Part shown: positions 1-7,193 of the stretch, in pieces
Layout of the letters: every line of letters starts with the position of its first letter
Numbering within the stretch: the stretch's first letter is position 1
NCBI GenBank assembly: GCA_021296095.1
Contig: JAGWBB010000030.1
Span: forward strand, 1-36,197
Length of the DNA: 36,197 nt
From: Desulfurellaceae bacterium
GTDB lineage: Bacteria > Desulfobacterota > Binatia > Bin18
Direction: 5' to 3'
Notes under the pieces: model-generated
Told to the model about the DNA's origin: nothing
The model's input: only the letters and a program-made list of their open reading frames with translations
Database searches by the model: none
Translations under genes and position numbers: made by a program

Positions 1-288
1 GTGCTTCAGCTTGTTTCGCGCGTCATTTGCTCGCGTGACGACCTCATTTTCAGTGGAGGCTTCGCCGAAAAGCTGCTTAGTGATCGTAATGGCAACTTTC
101 TTGAGGGAATCCAGGGAGTTCTCGATGCCGTTCTCCTTGAGAAGTTTCCCAAAAATCTCCTCCGCAGCACCCGCTAACGTAATAACGGAATAATAGCCCT
201 CTCGGTCAAAGTGTTCCTCTTGTTCAAAGTACAGACGAAGAGCAGTCTTCAGCTGCCATACCGCTATAGACTGTGGATCATGAGACAT
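1..288 (-). CDS. HEPN-like hypothetical protein, 3' end outside window
   Basis: The minus-strand frame opens at ATG 288 and stays open for 96 codons to the window edge, so its C-terminus is missing. A GGAG at 300-297 sits 8 nt before the ATG, which fixes the start. The product is helical and charged, with a segment LAGAAEEIFGKLL (about residues 38-50) and an ending R91-N-K-L-K-H96. That last motif fits the R-x4-6-H signature of HEPN domains, which are found in many toxin, Abi and RNA-cleaving proteins. Family assignment from a single motif in a truncated protein is tentative. It may equally be a non-catalytic HEPN-fold helper. It lies downstream of the Sel1-repeat gene on the same strand, 107 nt away, and could be cotranscribed with it. 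GC content is lower than in the core genes nearby. Confidence 0.6.
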   Translation of the reverse strand, partial: MSHDPQSIAVWQLKTALRLYFEQEEHFDREGYYSVITLAGAAEEIFGKLLKENGIENSLDSLKKVAITITKQLFGEASTENEVVTRANDARNKLKH

Positions 289-395
289 ACGAGTTGCTCC
301 GTTCTAGCTTCGTCTTGTTTGGCACTAGGTGCGTTATCTTTCGAGGTATTGCCAGCCCCTTCCGATTGCCTGGTGGACTCAACATGCCGCAAACC

Positions 396-908
396 TCATT
401 TCGCTCCAGCCTGATGCGCAGCCGCCCACTCCCTAGCCAAGCGCTGGGCTTCGGCAATCTGGACCGGGGTCATTTGTGCTGCAACGTTGTCTCGCAGTTC
501 ACGCGCGTATTCGCCACCAACGCCTGTCCCGGCAAGGTTGTACCACATATGGGCCATCGTATAGTCCTGCGGGACGCCCTCACCTCGGAAGTACATAGAC
601 CCGAGGTTGAGCTGTGCGCTCGTGTCACCCTGCTCAGCAGCACGGCGGAACCACTCCACCGCCTCGGCATAGTCCTGCGGTGAGCCAAGATTGCGCCGCG
701 CGTCCCCGCCTCCACTTTCAGCTGCTGCTCGACACGCAGCGAACCGTGTATCAGCTGACAAACTCATATTCAAACAGTCCGCAGCATTGCCGGTAAGGGT
801 CTGTCTGCTAAGGATCTTGATTTCAGTGTCCTCTGCCGCAATGGGGCGTACCCATGTGCAGGCCCACAACAAGGCGATATAGATGGAAAGCCAAAACCAA
901 AGCCTCAT
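396..908 (-). CDS. Secreted Sel1-repeat (TPR-like) protein
   Basis: A 170-residue protein with an N-terminal hydrophobic segment (residues 1-25, ending in an AxA-like site before EDTE), so it is probably exported. A cysteine at position 17 gives only a poor lipobox. Residues 66-130 carry Sel1-type repeats: one with the motif DYAEAVEWFRRAAEQGD and a full one reading NLGSMYFRGEGVPQDY followed by AHMWYNLA. The first repeat lacks its usual central MYxxGxGV stretch, since NLG runs directly into SPQDY, which suggests an in-frame deletion. Sel1 repeats mediate protein-protein contacts and no enzymatic role is expected. The tail, residues 140-170, is helical and alanine-rich. A GAGGA lies about 12 nt before the start, somewhat far, so the start is less certain than the family. 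Confidence 0.8.
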   Translation of the reverse strand: MRLWFWLSIYIALLWACTWVRPIAAEDTEIKILSRQTLTGNAADCLNMSLSADTRFAACRAAAESGGGDARRNLGSPQDYAEAVEWFRRAAEQGDTSAQLNLGSMYFRGEGVPQDYTMAHMWYNLAGTGVGGEYARELRDNVAAQMTPVQIAEAQRLAREWAAAHQAGAK

Positions 909-981
909 GGTGACATTTTTTCCTCAGCGTCCTGCTGTCAGCAGCCCGGTCCGTCAGCCCCACACCTCCTCCCCACCTCAC

Positions 982-3186
982 TCACTCGGACAGCGGGCCC
1001 TCGGCGGCAAAGCGGCGCAACACGTTGTCGGTGATCTGCGAGACGGTGTTGTCATACTGGTTGTGAGACAGGGCGCCGCACCAGGCGATCGAGCTGGCCG
1101 AAAAGACCGCCCCGCCCCTGGGATATTCAAAATACACCATATCGGCCCGGACCTTGGGGTTGACCGTGCCGCCCTGTCTTGAGTCGCTGAGTAAGACCTC
1201 TTCAACCACGTGTTGATAGGCGTCCGAATGGCCGGACGAGGAGGCCACCACCAGGGCGTGAGCCGGCGTGCCCAGGGAACGCTCGGCGCGATCCAGCTCA
1301 AAACCGGCCGCCCCGTAGTTCAGCACCAGCGAGTCAAAGGCGCCGATGGCTTCTTCGGCGCCAATCCCCTCAAAAATGAACGCCGCCCGGGGATCGAAGC
1401 TGGCGGGCTTACGCTGATACGGTGCGCTGTTGTCAAAGCCCTGAGTAGTGAAGCCGACACCGACCAGGCGCTGCGGCGTTCGGCCCCGGTCGCGCCACAG
1501 GCCGCCGGGCTCTCCGGTCGTGCTGTGGTGGTATTCGCCGGGTTTGGCCTGCCAGCTGCGGGTGCCGACCCGGCGGCGGACCTCCACCGCGTGGGGACGG
1601 CCGGGGGCGGACGAGGTGATCCAGTAGAACCCGTTGCCGCCCAGATACATCAGCCGCCCGCCGTTGTGCAGATAGGTCTCCAGGGCGTCCAGCATCGGTC
1701 CGGACCAGTACTCGGGATGACTGCCGGTGAGGATGACCTTGTACGGGGCGAGCAGGTCCAGGCCCTCGGCGTGCAGGTTCTCATCGGTGATGACATCATA
1801 GGCTTGGCCCTTGGCTTCGAGCCAGTCGATCAGGTGCAGGTCGGCTGGAAACTGGTGCGGGCAGCTGAGCGTCCGCATGTGATAGCGCGGGCGCATATTC
1901 ATAATCGGCCGCAGACGCGAGGAATAGCACACCCCACTGCCGTCGGAATGGTGGTCGTAGAGGCTGAGCAGGCCGTTGTCCGCCACATAGCGATCTTCAG
2001 GAGTCGGCTCCCCCCGATTCTGGTTTGGGGCCAGATCGGGAGAAATCTCGCTCAGATGCTCGTTGGCGTAGGCCAGGTAACTGTTGGTGGGAGCCAGGAA
2101 GGCAATGTCGGCCGTGGCCCGGCCCCGTGGCGGACGGACAAAGAACGGAATGTGGTCCTCGCCGGCCCCGGTGCGCAGGCGCGCGGCGTAGACCCCGCTC
2201 TTGCAGTCGGCCGGCAGGGTCCAGCTGAAATCCACCTGCCAGCCGGCGTCCTCAAGGTCGTCGTCATGAAAATGGATCGCCCCGTACTCGTGCGGGACCG
2301 CACGGAAATCGGTCTCGCTGCCGCTCCGCATGTTGACGGCCCGGCCGTGCAGGCCGTGGGGCGAGGTGTCGGTGACCTTGTCGGAGGCCATATCGAGAGA
2401 AAAATCCCAGGCCGCAACGAGGTCATCGCCAAAGGCCAGCGGCGAGGCGCCGCGCTGGAGCGAGATCAGCTCTTCGCGGCTCAGAGCACGCCGGAATACG
2501 CACGGGCGCTCGATCTTGCCGTTGAAATGGTGGCCAACACGGCCTTGACCGTCATCGCCGGACTGCCACAGGCTGGCCATCAGGCAATCGGCCCGGCTCG
2601 CCGCTATAGCCCGGCTTTCGGTCGAGGCTGTCTCGCTTGCCCGGGTCTGATCCTGCGGCCAGCTGCGCAGCGGCTCTTGGTACACCGTAATCCGGCCGCT
2701 CTGGGCGTCAAAGCTCAGCGCCACAAAATACCACTCGGCCTCACGCAGCGGGACAGCGATCCGCACCTGCTCGATGTGTCCGGCAGCATCGGTCAGCCAA
2801 CCGGCCAAGACCCCACCCTCATCCAGCACCAGGGCATAGCCGCCGTCGGCCTCTGACCACTTGCTCACAATCCCCTGCCGGCCTTTGTGAGGCGTGGTGG
2901 GAAAAATCCAGGCCTGGAGGGTCAGACCCTCGGACACCCGCAGCTGCGGCGCGTCGGGCACGATGACGTGTGAGCCGGTGTGGAGCGCCTGTTCGCGGCC
3001 CGGATACTCACCGCTGACCGTCGTCTGCACGAGTTCCTCTTTGAAGCCCGGCCCGCGCGGGTTGGGATCGCCGTGGATCAGGCGGACAATATCCGCCCGG
3101 TAGCTCGGACGCTGACAGCTCACATGAAAACGAACCGTATCCTGGGGAGCGACACTCAGCTGATCGGCATAGCCCACAATCTCCAT
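982..3186 (-). CDS. N,N-dimethylformamidase large-subunit-like protein
   Basis: A 734-residue protein, close to the length of known DMFase large subunits (about 760). In that family the enzyme hydrolyses N,N-dimethylformamide to dimethylamine and formate using a mononuclear iron. The N-terminus (GYADQLSVAPQDTVRFHVSC) is the family's opening strand. Residues about 70-270 look like a LamG/concanavalin-like domain (LTLQAWIFP, EWYFVALSFD). The C-terminal half has the family's glutamine-amidotransferase-like fold, with LRPIMNMRPRYH and GSHPEYWSGPMLDALETYLHNGG (split here as GSHPEYWS, E492-Y493, then the helix). The start has a strong GGAGGGA 8 nt upstream. The small subunit of classical DMFase is not visible nearby. 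The true substrate could be another N-alkyl amide. It overlaps the tail of the Nudix gene by 179 nt in another frame. Confidence 0.85.
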   Translation of the reverse strand: MEIVGYADQLSVAPQDTVRFHVSCQRPSYRADIVRLIHGDPNPRGPGFKEELVQTTVSGEYPGREQALHTGSHVIVPDAPQLRVSEGLTLQAWIFPTTPHKGRQGIVSKWSEADGGYALVLDEGGVLAGWLTDAAGHIEQVRIAVPLREAEWYFVALSFDAQSGRITVYQEPLRSWPQDQTRASETASTESRAIAASRADCLMASLWQSGDDGQGRVGHHFNGKIERPCVFRRALSREELISLQRGASPLAFGDDLVAAWDFSLDMASDKVTDTSPHGLHGRAVNMRSGSETDFRAVPHEYGAIHFHDDDLEDAGWQVDFSWTLPADCKSGVYAARLRTGAGEDHIPFFVRPPRGRATADIAFLAPTNSYLAYANEHLSEISPDLAPNQNRGEPTPEDRYVADNGLLSLYDHHSDGSGVCYSSRLRPIMNMRPRYHMRTLSCPHQFPADLHLIDWLEAKGQAYDVITDENLHAEGLDLLAPYKVILTGSHPEYWSGPMLDALETYLHNGGRLMYLGGNGFYWITSSAPGRPHAVEVRRRVGTRSWQAKPGEYHHSTTGEPGGLWRDRGRTPQRLVGVGFTTQGFDNSAPYQRKPASFDPRAAFIFEGIGAEEAIGAFDSLVLNYGAAGFELDRAERSLGTPAHALVVASSSGHSDAYQHVVEEVLLSDSRQGGTVNPKVRADMVYFEYPRGGAVFSASSIAWCGALSHNQYDNTVSQITDNVLRRFAAEGPLSE

Positions 3187-3820
3187 TGTTGTCTCCCTCC
3201 GAATCGCCGCAGCGGTCAGTGGCCGAGAAATGCGGTAAGGGATGGCCGATGACGTCCGAAAAGAGCATCAACACCCGGTGGGTGATGCCCCACACCGCCT
3301 GCTGGCGGTAGCCAATCGCCGGGTACCACAGGGACACGTCCTGGGTCGGCAGATTGAGCGAGGTGGCGTTGTGTTCGTCCCACAGATGCGCCAGCGGTAT
3401 CCAGTATACCTCCCCAACCTCATCGTTGGGGGTAAACGGGGCGAGGGTCGGTCCCAGGTAATAGACAAACGGGGCCAGGAACAGCAGCCGGTCTCGGCCG
3501 CGCAGCAGGATTGATATTTCGGCTAGCGCTCCCAGCCGGTGGGCGGGCTCTAAGACAAGGCCGACCTCTTCGTGCGTTTCCCGTTCGGCCGTCTCCTGTA
3601 AACTGGCATCCTCCGGCGCAGCCCGACCGCCCGGCAGCGCCATATCACCCGACCATGGATCGCCGGGCTTGTCGGCCCGACGGATCATACACAGGTGGAG
3701 GTCGGGCTCGGCCCCGGCTAAGACCAGCGCCACCGCGGTGCGGTTGCGGTCGAGTTGGCGGCTGGTCTGGCTCGGCTTATGTCGGGCCAGGGCGTGTTGA
3801 ATGGTGTCAATGCTCAACAT
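3008..3820 (-). CDS. Nudix hydrolase, CoA-pyrophosphatase-like
   Basis: The N-terminal 205 residues are a Nudix domain. LPGGRAAPEDASLQETAERE followed by THEEVGL is the Nudix box in the variant spacing seen in CoA pyrophosphatases (NudL/YeaB), which cleave CoA and related nucleoside diphosphates. The segment IGYRQQAVWGITHRVLMLF is a typical late helix of that group. After about residue 205 the sequence turns low-complexity and unlike the family (RCGDSEGDNNGDCGLC onward), and this tail overlaps the well-conserved start of the dimethylformamidase-like gene in a different frame. I infer that the ancestral stop near 3200 was lost and the frame runs on to 3008. Whether the extra 65 residues matter is unknown. 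No strong ribosome site is seen at 3820. The two genes form a minus-strand pair. Confidence 0.8.
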   Translation of the reverse strand: MLSIDTIQHALARHKPSQTSRQLDRNRTAVALVLAGAEPDLHLCMIRRADKPGDPWSGDMALPGGRAAPEDASLQETAERETHEEVGLVLEPAHRLGALAEISILLRGRDRLLFLAPFVYYLGPTLAPFTPNDEVGEVYWIPLAHLWDEHNATSLNLPTQDVSLWYPAIGYRQQAVWGITHRVLMLFSDVIGHPLPHFSATDRCGDSEGDNNGDCGLCRSAECRSPGYGSFSCELSASELPGGYCPPDPRRSQPARAGLQRGTRADDGQR

Positions 3821-3866
3821 ATCTAGTGGCGATTATTCTGCGCTTGGGCCGCCTTTGTCAAACCGG

Positions 3867-3878
3867 TTGTCCGGACAA
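3867..3878. promoter_or_regulatory. Perfect 12-bp palindrome in divergent promoter region (possible operator)
   Basis: TTGTCCGGACAA is a perfect palindrome lying between the divergent Nudix gene (start 3820) and the HbpS/FmdA operon (start 4001). Operators of FadR-subfamily GntR repressors commonly take the form TTGT-n-ACAA, so this is a plausible binding site. A TTGACG -35-like hexamer begins right after it at 3882, although the matching -10 is poor. No regulator gene of that family is in the window. Confidence 0.45.
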
Positions 3879-3914
3879 ACCTTGACGCTGACACGGGAGC
3901 GGAGTACGGAAGAG

Positions 3915-3977
3915 AGGTGAACGATGACAAAGTGAATGATGATGACCACCTCATCGAGAAGAGATCGTCGTTCACCT
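3915..3977 (+). promoter_or_regulatory. Structured 5' leader (long stem with nested hairpin) before HbpS-like gene
   Basis: AGGTGAACGA (3915-3924) is exactly complementary to TCGTTCACCT (3968-3977), giving a 10-bp perfect stem extended inward by about three more pairs. Inside the 43-nt interval, GATGA (3941-3945) and TCATC (3951-3955) form a second small hairpin. The structure ends 9 nt before the AAAGGAGG ribosome site at 3986-3993. This resembles a cis-regulatory leader. I do not recognise a known riboswitch class. Confidence 0.4.
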
Positions 3978-4000
3978 TTAACAGCAAAGGAGGAACACTT

Positions 4001-4420
4001 ATGGCCAACACGTATGCCAGACAGATGCTATCGTACGAGACCGCTGCCAAGATGGTGGCGGCGGCGGTTGCCAAAGCCGAGGAGCTGGGCTGCAAACAGA
4101 ATGTCGCGGTGATTGACAGCGGGGGAAATCTGAAAGCCCTGGCTAGTATGGATGGAGCGCTGCTACTCGGCATTGAGGGCTGCCAACGCAAGGCGTTTAC
4201 GGCGCTGTTTGGCGTCGGCACAAAAGATCTGTACGGCGTCATCAAAGACGACCTATCGCTTGTCGTTGGCCTGTCCCACTTCTCACGCGCGACCCTGGTC
4301 GGTGGCGGCCTGCCGATTGTGGTCAACGGCGAGGTTATCGGCGGGATCGGGGTCGGTGGCGGGACGGTTGATGAAGATATTGCCTGCTCCCAAGCCGGGC
4401 TGGATGCCATTGCCAACTAA
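4001..4420 (+). CDS. GlcG/HbpS-like (DUF336, heme-binding-type) protein
   Basis: A 139-residue single-domain protein of the GlcG/HbpS family. Visible family features are the opening helix (TAAKMVAAAVAKAEELG), the strand VAVIDSGGNLKAL, and the glycine-rich LPIVVNGEVIGGIGVGGGT followed by DEDIACSQAGL. Members bind heme or unknown small ligands and often sit in operons for glycolate, diol or amide metabolism as accessory proteins. The start at 4001 is set by AAAGGAGG 7 nt upstream. The frame is open further up, to a GTG at 3917, but that stretch is low-complexity and contains the leader stem. It is followed 23 nt later by the formamidase-like gene, so the two are almost certainly cotranscribed. 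Its role in amide use is inference. Confidence 0.85.
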   Translation: MANTYARQMLSYETAAKMVAAAVAKAEELGCKQNVAVIDSGGNLKALASMDGALLLGIEGCQRKAFTALFGVGTKDLYGVIKDDLSLVVGLSHFSRATLVGGGLPIVVNGEVIGGIGVGGGTVDEDIACSQAGLDAIAN

Positions 4421-4443
4421 TCGTCACAGAAAGGAAGCCTACG

Positions 4444-5310
4444 ATGCAAACCATTAGCAAAGAGCATATTGTCCGGACGTTTGACGCCGATCACCCTGCG
4501 GCTGCCACAGTTAAGCCCGGGGAAGTATTTGTGATGGAAACCAACGACCGCTTTCGAGACTGGAACGAGGGCGGCGAGTGGCCCATGGAGCAGCTGACCG
4601 TCATGACCGGGCCGGTCTATGTTGAAGGCGTTCAGCCCGGCCAGGTGCTGGCCGTGGAGGTGTTGGACATCAAAGCCTCCCAGGGGTTTGGCTATGTGGT
4701 GGCAATTCCGGGCTTCGGCCTACTCAAAGACCAGGTCGAGTTTCGGAAAAAAGTCGTCCCGATTGAGGGCAACCGCATTCGCTACAGCGACACCCTGAGT
4801 CTGCCGTTCATACCCAACATCAGCAAAATTGGACTGGCTCCGGCCGAGGGCTCGCAGCCGAGCGGGGCGTGTGGGGATTTTGGCGGTCAGCTGAGCAACA
4901 GCCAGCTGGGAGCTGGCTCAACCGTGTTTTTGCCGGTGTTTGCCGAGGGCGGGCTACTAACCATCGAAGACGTGCACGCCAGGATGGGCGATGGCGAAGC
5001 CACCGCCTCGGCGGTGGAGATTGCGGCCACGGTGACGCTACGCTGTCAAATTGCGACCGAGCTGCCGCTCAGCCAGCCGATCGTTATCACCCAGGACGAG
5101 GTTCAGACCATGGGCAGCGGTGAGACGGCCGAGGCGGCGGCGCGGGCGGCTGTGGACGAGCTGGCCCGTCTGCTGGTCGAGCGGACCGAGGCCGATATGA
5201 CCGAGGCGGCGATACTGGCCAGCGTGGCGGCCGATCTGCGGATTTCCGAGATGGCCGGTAGCCCGTGTCATATTCGGGCGGCCATGAAGCGCGAGATTCT
5301 GGGCTTGTAG
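4444..5310 (+). CDS. Acetamidase/formamidase family protein
   Basis: A 288-residue protein of the FmdA/AmdA family, metal-dependent amidases that release ammonia from formamide, acetamide or related short amides. Family features are the N-terminal VKPGEVFVMETNDRF, the segment GPVYVEGVQPGQVLAVEVLDI (shown in parts: GPVYVEGVQPGQ), the central SGACGDFGG, and the DVHARMGDGEA loop that corresponds to the usual GD-x-HxxQGDGE metal/active-site loop, here with M in place of Q. Length is within the normal range of the shorter family members. The start has GGAAG 7 nt upstream. It is second in the operon with the HbpS-like gene. The dimethylformamidase-like gene on the opposite strand makes a formamide-directed role attractive, but substrate is not determined by sequence. 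Confidence 0.85.
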   Translation: MQTISKEHIVRTFDADHPAAATVKPGEVFVMETNDRFRDWNEGGEWPMEQLTVMTGPVYVEGVQPGQVLAVEVLDIKASQGFGYVVAIPGFGLLKDQVEFRKKVVPIEGNRIRYSDTLSLPFIPNISKIGLAPAEGSQPSGACGDFGGQLSNSQLGAGSTVFLPVFAEGGLLTIEDVHARMGDGEATASAVEIAATVTLRCQIATELPLSQPIVITQDEVQTMGSGETAEAAARAAVDELARLLVERTEADMTEAAILASVAADLRISEMAGSPCHIRAAMKREILGL

Positions 5311-5513
5311 TCGCCGCTTGAACCCTGGGTTCTGTTGGGAGACTGTTGAGACGTAGGACAGGCCGGTTCCGCCCCTGCTGCTAGGCACAGGGCTGAGCCG
5401 GTGATCTATGTCCAAAAATTCCAGGTCTGACGATCGGCCCGTTAGGGCCTATCGTGCGTCGCTTTCAGGTGGCAGGACAGAGGAGTGCGGGGAGTGGCCA
5501 GAAGACCGGCTCA

Positions 5514-6269
5514 TCACGTCCTTGGATCGCTACCTGGAACGCGATTATGACTGGGCCTTGTTCGATCTGCTGCCCCTGTCCGATTCCGGGGCGGTACGGA
5601 TTCCTTGAGTGGCTCAGCGACAGGCGCAAGCACGTAGATCGATTCCAATAGATTTTCGACGATATCCATTGCATAGTTTAATTTTTCGGTGGTGGGACGG
5701 TGGCCACGATGAGCGGCCGCGCTGCCTACGTCAACGACAGCTTCGAGCACTTCGCGATTCTGGCTGCTTAGCCACCCCCCATCCTGTAACTCGCCGAGCT
5801 TGGCTTTGAAGGTGGGCTTATCCCCTACTTTATCAACCGCCACCATATCCGTTATCGTTCTGACCCCAATTGCTGCCAGGGTACGACTGTCAGCAGCGAG
5901 TGCCGCATACACCTCGTACATTACAGAGCCGACTTCCTGGGGAAGCTTTGAAATCCAGCGGGGGCTCTCTCGGGCAATCACTGGCGGGAAGTAGAAGATG
6001 GACTCCTCGTCTGCGCTTTCTGAGAACCACTCCGTTATTCGGAGCTTACTGTCTTCACATCCGAGGCATTGCAACATCTCAGCCGTTGTGTTCCACACAA
6101 GGGTTCCCACAAGGGTTCCGAAGTTGATGTCCTCCTCCCGCCGGCGCTTCGTACGAGCTATTAACCGGTGGTTTCTAGAACCTCCACACGTATTGCAATG
6201 GGCTTCGACGATCTCGTCGTTGCCACACTCGGCGCATCGTGTGGGCGGGGTGTTCTGCTCTTGTAGCAT
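5514..6269 (-). CDS. Zinc-ribbon DUF4145 protein
   Basis: A 251-residue protein starting with a zinc ribbon (C12, C15, C25, C28) and a second cysteine pair (C68, C71). The helical region at about residues 115-205 matches DUF4145, including the typical VGSAAAHRGH segment near the C-terminal helix (residues 181-190). DUF4145 occurs alone or fused to restriction-modification and other defence proteins, and its biochemical function is not settled. The start is well supported by AAAGGAGG 6 nt upstream. The last 25 residues are basic and low-complexity and may be a run-on. GC content is lower than in flanking metabolic genes and an integrase fragment lies just upstream on the same strand, so this is probably an acquired gene. 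Confidence 0.8.
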   Translation of the reverse strand: MLQEQNTPPTRCAECGNDEIVEAHCNTCGGSRNHRLIARTKRRREEDINFGTLVGTLVWNTTAEMLQCLGCEDSKLRITEWFSESADEESIFYFPPVIARESPRWISKLPQEVGSVMYEVYAALAADSRTLAAIGVRTITDMVAVDKVGDKPTFKAKLGELQDGGWLSSQNREVLEAVVDVGSAAAHRGHRPTTEKLNYAMDIVENLLESIYVLAPVAEPLKESVPPRNRTGAADRTRPSHNRVPGSDPRT

Positions 6270-6391
6270 CCTATCCTCCTTTCAGCTGCGAGCAAAAAAC
6301 AACTTTTGAAGCGTCTCTTACTTTGACAGGAAGAGGGGACCAGTGCATCCGTGTCAGCTCAGATGGAGCGGGTTGTGCTAGGAGGCGGCTG

Positions 6392-6700
6392 TTAAATATG
6401 AATCCGCTTAATCTCATTAAGTGATAGTTGCTCGTGCACGCGATTATAGCGATGATTGGTCCGGATCGATTCGTGTCCTGCGATGCGGATCGCCATTTCT
6501 AACGTCCCAGCATTGCACAGATATTTCGTAATCCCGGTGCCTCGAAAGCTATGATTGTACACCTCACTTGGCAGCCCCGCCGCGACCGCTCGGCGCTTAA
6601 CCATTTTGAGCGTGGCGTTCCGCGTCAGTGGGTGCTGGACGAGAAAACAGCGGGCCTTTCGGATCGCCAACAAGGTCCGCACGGTCAACATATTCATCAT
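6392..6700 (-). pseudogene. Tyrosine recombinase/integrase, C-terminal fragment
   Basis: A 102-codon frame matching only the end of phage-type tyrosine integrases. LKMVKRRAVAAGLPSEV leads into the box HSFRGTGITKYL, which is the H-x-x-R motif, then IAGHESIRTNHRYNR, which carries the second histidine region and the catalytic tyrosine, and the usual ending LNEIKRI. The N-terminal DNA-binding domain and the first catalytic arginine are absent, since an in-frame TAA lies four codons before the ATG. An AAGGGAG precedes the ATG, so the fragment may still be translated, but it cannot be a complete recombinase. It marks the remnant of an integrated element that probably brought in the neighbouring DUF4145 gene. 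Confidence 0.8.
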
Positions 6701-6897
6701 TATACTCCCTTACAAGATCCGCTCTCGCCGCACCACAAAAAAATCTACAAAACCACAGATTTTCTCTTGTTAAGGTAGAAAAAATATTTAATTCTAAAAA
6801 ACACTGAACGTATGAACGGGACAGCTTGCTGTGCGTTCCTCCGGCCGCCGGCTACCTGCCCAAGAGCGGTTATAAAGCGAGCCCAGTTAAGTAAAGA

Positions 6898-6920
6898 CCC
6901 CGCTTAGCGCGGGGCTTTTT
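6898..6920 (+). terminator. Rho-independent terminator
   Basis: CCCCGC (6898-6903) pairs perfectly with GCGGGG (6909-6914) around a 5-nt loop, followed by C and TTTTT (6916-6920). This is a classic intrinsic terminator on the plus strand. No intact plus-strand gene lies immediately upstream, which suggests that the gene it served was lost with the rest of the integrated element. Confidence 0.75.
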
Positions 6921-6952
6921 CATTGTGGGGTCTTAATCGGCTTGTTTGCCTG

Positions 6953-6973
6953 TTTGTTGTGGGCAACAACAAA
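6953..6973. repeat. Perfect 8-bp inverted repeat
   Basis: TTTGTTGT (6953-6960) and ACAACAAA (6966-6973) are exact inverted repeats around GGGCA. The site lies 33 nt beyond the terminator. It could be a protein-binding site or a recombination core-type repeat related to the integrase remnant. Nothing in the sequence decides between these. Confidence 0.4.
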
Positions 6974-7193
6974 GAACTCGATTTTCTTCCTCTTCGGCTG
7001 CGAAGAGTCGTGATCTTCATCCCTGACATAAGCACTCTGAACAAATAGCCTTAGCAAGCCGCCGCGCGCTCTCGACACCTGGAAATAGGATTCGTAAGCC
7101 GAAGGTGTATAACGTGGTCACCAGCAACGGGGCACAGCCCTGGGGGCTCAGTTCTGGCCAGCCCCACATCATCCTACTGATGGGTGGGCAGCG

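Larger units (their letters stand above)
6701..7193. other. Non-coding interval next to integrase remnant
   Basis: This stretch of about 490 bases contains no convincing gene on either strand. It begins with an AT-rich segment (about 6735-6810), the least GC-rich sequence in the window. It then holds a terminator-like hairpin at 6898-6920 and a perfect small inverted repeat at 6953-6973. I looked for tRNA genes, a T-loop-like GGTTCGAATCC box and clustered repeats, and saw none. It is probably the decayed border of the integrated element. Confidence 0.6.

Noticed and set aside
1210-2856. Long plus-strand open frame antisense to the dimethylformamidase-like gene
   Set aside because: High-GC shadow with no family similarity. 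The minus-strand protein is clearly conserved.
5327-5400. Imperfect hairpin after the formamidase-like gene as a terminator
   Set aside because: The stem is bulged and no T-run follows, so the evidence is too weak.
5408-5608. 66-codon plus-strand open frame opposite the end of the DUF4145 gene
   Set aside because: No ribosome site, no recognisable family, and it overlaps the better supported minus-strand gene.
6701-7193. Possible tRNA or CRISPR array in the intergenic interval
   Set aside because: No cloverleaf, no T-loop box and no regularly spaced repeats are visible.
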